This document shows, piece by piece, positions 61,827-64,000 of a stretch of DNA of 64,000 nucleotides. Where the stretch lies: contig JHVP01000002.1 in NCBI GenBank assembly GCA_000620205.1, positions 248,001 to 312,000 of the forward strand, in the 5' to 3' direction. A program made the position numbers and the translations under genes. The notes beneath the pieces are model-generated. The model did no database searches, was not told where the DNA came from, and saw nothing but the letters and a program-made list of their open reading frames with translations. The stretch is from Geodermatophilaceae bacterium URHA0031 (GTDB lineage: Bacteria; Actinomycetota; Actinomycetes; Mycobacteriales; Geodermatophilaceae). Within the stretch, counting starts at the first letter, position 1, and each line of letters starts with the position of its first letter.

Positions 61827-64000
61827 TCATGCGTGGCCGAGCCCCTGGGACAGGGTGCGCAGCAGGTCCTGCGCGGCGTCGGCGATGACGGTGCCGGGTG
61901 GGAAGACCGCGGCGGCGCCCATCTCGCGGAGGGTCGGGACGTCGTCGGGCGGGATGACCCCACCGACCACGACCAGGACGTCGTCGGCACCGAGCGCGGC
62001 GAGGGCGTCGCGCAGCGCCGGCACCAGGGTGAGGTGACCGGCGGCGAGGGAGGAGACGCCGACGACGTGCACGTCGGCCTCCACCGCCTGGCGGGCGACC
62101 TCGTCCGGGGTCTGGAACAGCGGGCCGACGTCGACGTCGAAGCCGAGGTCGGCGAAGGCGGTGGCGATCACCTTCTGGCCGCGGTCGTGGCCGTCCTGGC
62201 CCATCTTGGCGACCAGGATCCGCGGCCGGCGCCCCTCGGCCTCGGCGAACTGCGCGGCCATCGCGCGGGTGTCCTCCACCGGGCCGGATCCTCCTGCCTC
62301 GTCGCGGTACACCCCGGAGATGGTCCGCACCTGGCCGGCGTGCCGGCCGTAGACCGCCTCCAGCGCGTCGGAGATCTCCCCCACCGTCGCCTTCGCCCGG
62401 GCCGCGTCCACGGCGAGCTTCAGCAGGTTCGAGTCAAGGTCGCTGCCCCGGCGCCCCTCGGCCGCGGCGCGGGCGGCATCGGTCAGCCGGGACAGCGTCT
62501 CGCGGGTGGCCGCCTCGTCGCGGGACGCGCGCAGCTCGGCCAGCCGGGCCTTCTGCTGGGCCAGCACGTCGGCGTTGTCCACCCGCAGCACCTCGACGGC
62601 CTCGTCGGCGTCGACCCGGTACTTGTTGACCCCGATCACCGGCTGGCGGCCCGAGTCGATCCGCGCCTGGGTGCGGGCCGCGGCCTCCTCGATCCGCAGC
62701 TTCGGGATGCCGTCGTCGATGGCCTGGGCCATCCCGCCGTGCTGGGCGACCTCCTGGATGTGCGCCCAGGCGCGGCGGGCCAGGTCGTAGGTGAGCTTCT
62801 CCACGTACGCCGAGCCGCCCCACGGGTCGATCACCCGCGTCGTCCCGGACTCCTGCTGCAGCAGCAGCTGGGTGTTCCGCGCGATCCGGGCGGAGAAGTC
62901 CGTCGGCAGGGCGAGGGCCTCGTCCAGGGCGTTGGTGTGCAGCGACTGGGTGTGCCCCTGGGTCGCGGCCATCGCCTCCAGGCAGGTCCGGACGACGTTG
63001 TTGTAGACGTCCTGCGCGGTCAGCGACCAACCCGAGGTCTGGGAGTGGGTGCGCAGCGACAGCGACTTGTCCTTCTGCGCGCCGGCCTCCTTGACCAGCT
63101 TGGCCCACAGCAGCCGGCCGGCGCGGAGCTTGGCGACCTCCATGAAGAAGTTCATCCCGATGCCCCAGAAGAAGCTCAGCCGCGGGGCGAACACGTCGAC
63201 GTCCATCCCCGCGGCCTTGCCCGCCTGCAGGTACTCCACCCCGTCGGCCAGGGTGTAGGCCAGCTCCAGGTCGGCCGTCGCCCCGGCCTCCTGGATGTGG
63301 TAGCCGGAGATGGAGATCGAGTTGTACCGCGGCATCTGCTGCGAGGTGAACGCGAAGATGTCGCTGATGATCTGCATCGAGGGCTTGGGCGGGTAGATGT
63401 AGGTGTTGCGGACCATGAACTCCTTGAGGATGTCGTTCTGGATCGTCCCCGTGAGCCGGTCCGGGCTCACCCCCTGCTCCTCGGCGGCGACCACGTAGAG
63501 CGCCAGCACCGGCAGCACCGCGCCGTTCATGGTCATCGACACGCTCATCCGGTCGAGCGGGATGCCGTCGAAGAGCTGCCGCATGTCCAGGATCGAGTCG
63601 ATCGCCACCCCGGCCATCCCGACGTCGCCGACCACGCGCGGGTGGTCGGAGTCGTAGCCGCGGTGGGTGGGCAGGTCGAAGGCGACGCTCAGCCCCTTCT
63701 GCCCGGCGGCCAGGTTGCGCCGGTAGAACGCGTTGGACTCCGCGGCGGTGGAGAACCCGGCGTACTGCCGGACCGTCCACGGCTGGGTAGTGTACATCGT
63801 CGGGTACGGCCCGCGCAGGTACGGCGCGATCCCCGGGAACGTGTGCAGGAAGTCCACGTCGGCCAGGTCGTCGTGGGTGGCCACCGGCGGGACGGCGATC
63901 CCCTCCGGGGTCTCCCAGGTCGCCTCCGCCACGCTGCGCCCGGTCGCCGTCTCGTAGGCGGCCGCCCAGTCCGCCGGCGTCGCCGTCGGCTGCGGCTGCC
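61827..64000 (-). CDS. mutB: Methylmalonyl-CoA mutase large subunit, N-terminus outside window
   Basis: The frame is open to the window edge, so the first residues are missing; about 723 codons are visible. Substrate-binding barrel: [17 protein letters not shown] with the conserved Tyr, then [17 protein letters not shown] and [14 protein letters not shown]-terminal cobalamin domain with [13 protein letters not shown] (the DxHxxG base-off motif) and [14 protein letters not shown]. It isomerises (R)-methylmalonyl-CoA to succinyl-CoA. The likely upstream partner mutA would lie outside the window. Confidence 0.95.
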   Translation of the reverse strand, partial: QPQPTATPADWAAAYETATGRSVAEATWETPEGIAVPPVATHDDLADVDFLHTFPGIAPYLRGPYPTMYTTQPWTVRQYAGFSTAAESNAFYRRNLAAGQKGLSVAFDLPTHRGYDSDHPRVVGDVGMAGVAIDSILDMRQLFDGIPLDRMSVSMTMNGAVLPVLALYVVAAEEQGVSPDRLTGTIQNDILKEFMVRNTYIYPPKPSMQIISDIFAFTSQQMPRYNSISISGYHIQEAGATADLELAYTLADGVEYLQAGKAAGMDVDVFAPRLSFFWGIGMNFFMEVAKLRAGRLLWAKLVKEAGAQKDKSLSLRTHSQTSGWSLTAQDVYNNVVRTCLEAMAATQGHTQSLHTNALDEALALPTDFSARIARNTQLLLQQESGTTRVIDPWGGSAYVEKLTYDLARRAWAHIQEVAQHGGMAQAIDDGIPKLRIEEAAARTQARIDSGRQPVIGVNKYRVDADEAVEVLRVDNADVLAQQKARLAELRASRDEAATRETLSRLTDAARAAAEGRRGSDLDSNLLKLAVDAARAKATVGEISDALEAVYGRHAGQVRTISGVYRDEAGGSGPVEDTRAMAAQFAEAEGRRPRILVAKMGQDGHDRGQKVIATAFADLGFDVDVGPLFQTPDEVARQAVEADVHVVGVSSLAAGHLTLVPALRDALAALGADDVLVVVGGVIPPDDVPTLREMGAAAVFPPGTVIADAAQDLLRTLSQGLGHA

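Noticed and set aside
61789..61830. Twelve-codon leader frame before meaB (ATG at 61830, stop overlapping the meaB start)
   Set aside because: It overlaps the mutB stop and has no ribosome site of its own; chance is a sufficient explanation.
58895..61888. Open frame of 997 codons opposite the DUF6541 and meaB genes
   Set aside because: Low-complexity Q/R/G/D composition without domains; fully explained by antisense of recognised genes.

Overview
The window is very GC-rich and uses GTG heavily as a start codon. Gene content and order closely match the cell-envelope and acyl-CoA carboxylase regions of Mycobacteriales and relatives, but no mycolate genes are visible. The most likely source is an arabinogalactan-type, non-mycolate actinobacterium; a Geodermatophilaceae-like organism (Geodermatophilus, Blastococcus or Modestobacter) is my best guess, from general knowledge rather than a database hit.

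Layout. (1) 1-973: start of a secreted protein with DWDGDG-type repeats, cut by the window edge. (2) 1411-7081: lipid-linked sugar export and priming: a flippase-like protein, a GT2, a polyprenol-P sugar synthase with its DUF2304 partner, mannose-1-P guanylyltransferase and WbbL. (3) 7213-16872: galactan assembly and export: a GT-C enzyme, Glf, GlfT2, GlfT1, the Wzm/Wzt ABC exporter and a large DUF6541-type GT-C candidate. (4) 16960-22790: SpoIID/LytB protein, PGRP-type amidase and an LCP ligase. (5) 22862-27712: a membrane protein, then the arabinofuranosyl-donor operon (phosphatase, UbiA, DprE1, DprE2). (6) 27820-36998: metabolic and unknown genes (TIGR03089-like, ScoAB, DUF1028, MFS exporter, a lipoprotein/micro-protein/DUF6766 trio, a TPP enzyme, FadE25-like). 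(7) 37041-53530: PurE/PurK, SGNH lipoprotein, GtrA, SbcCD, acyltransferase 3, PH-domain protein, BirA, AccD5/AccE/Maf/AccA3 and LpdA, in nearly the order of the M. tuberculosis Rv3274c-Rv3285 region. (8) 53636-60679: a GGCT-like protein and a GtrA, facing a tight six-gene operon that could make, lipid-link, flip and transfer a 2,3-diamino sugar. (9) 60785-64000: MeaB and methylmalonyl-CoA mutase (5' end outside).

How it fits together. WbbL, GlfT1, GlfT2 and Glf build galactan on a lipid carrier, Wzm/Wzt exports it, the phosphatase/UbiA/DprE1/DprE2 set makes the arabinose donor, and the LCP protein would ligate the polymer to peptidoglycan. The PpgS-like/DUF2304 pair and two paralogous DUF6541 proteins suggest decoration with aminosugars. 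AccA3/AccD5/AccE (biotinylated by BirA) and MutB/MeaB form a propionyl-CoA to succinyl-CoA route.

The most interesting items are the six-gene aminosugar operon, a symmetric -10 element apparently shared by birA and accD5, a set of twelve transcription-unit-first genes with a -10 hexamer only 6-9 nt before the start codon (leaderless signature), and a DprE1 with Ala where the benzothiazinone-reactive Cys normally lies. No tRNA, rRNA, CRISPR array, insertion sequence or prophage was seen.
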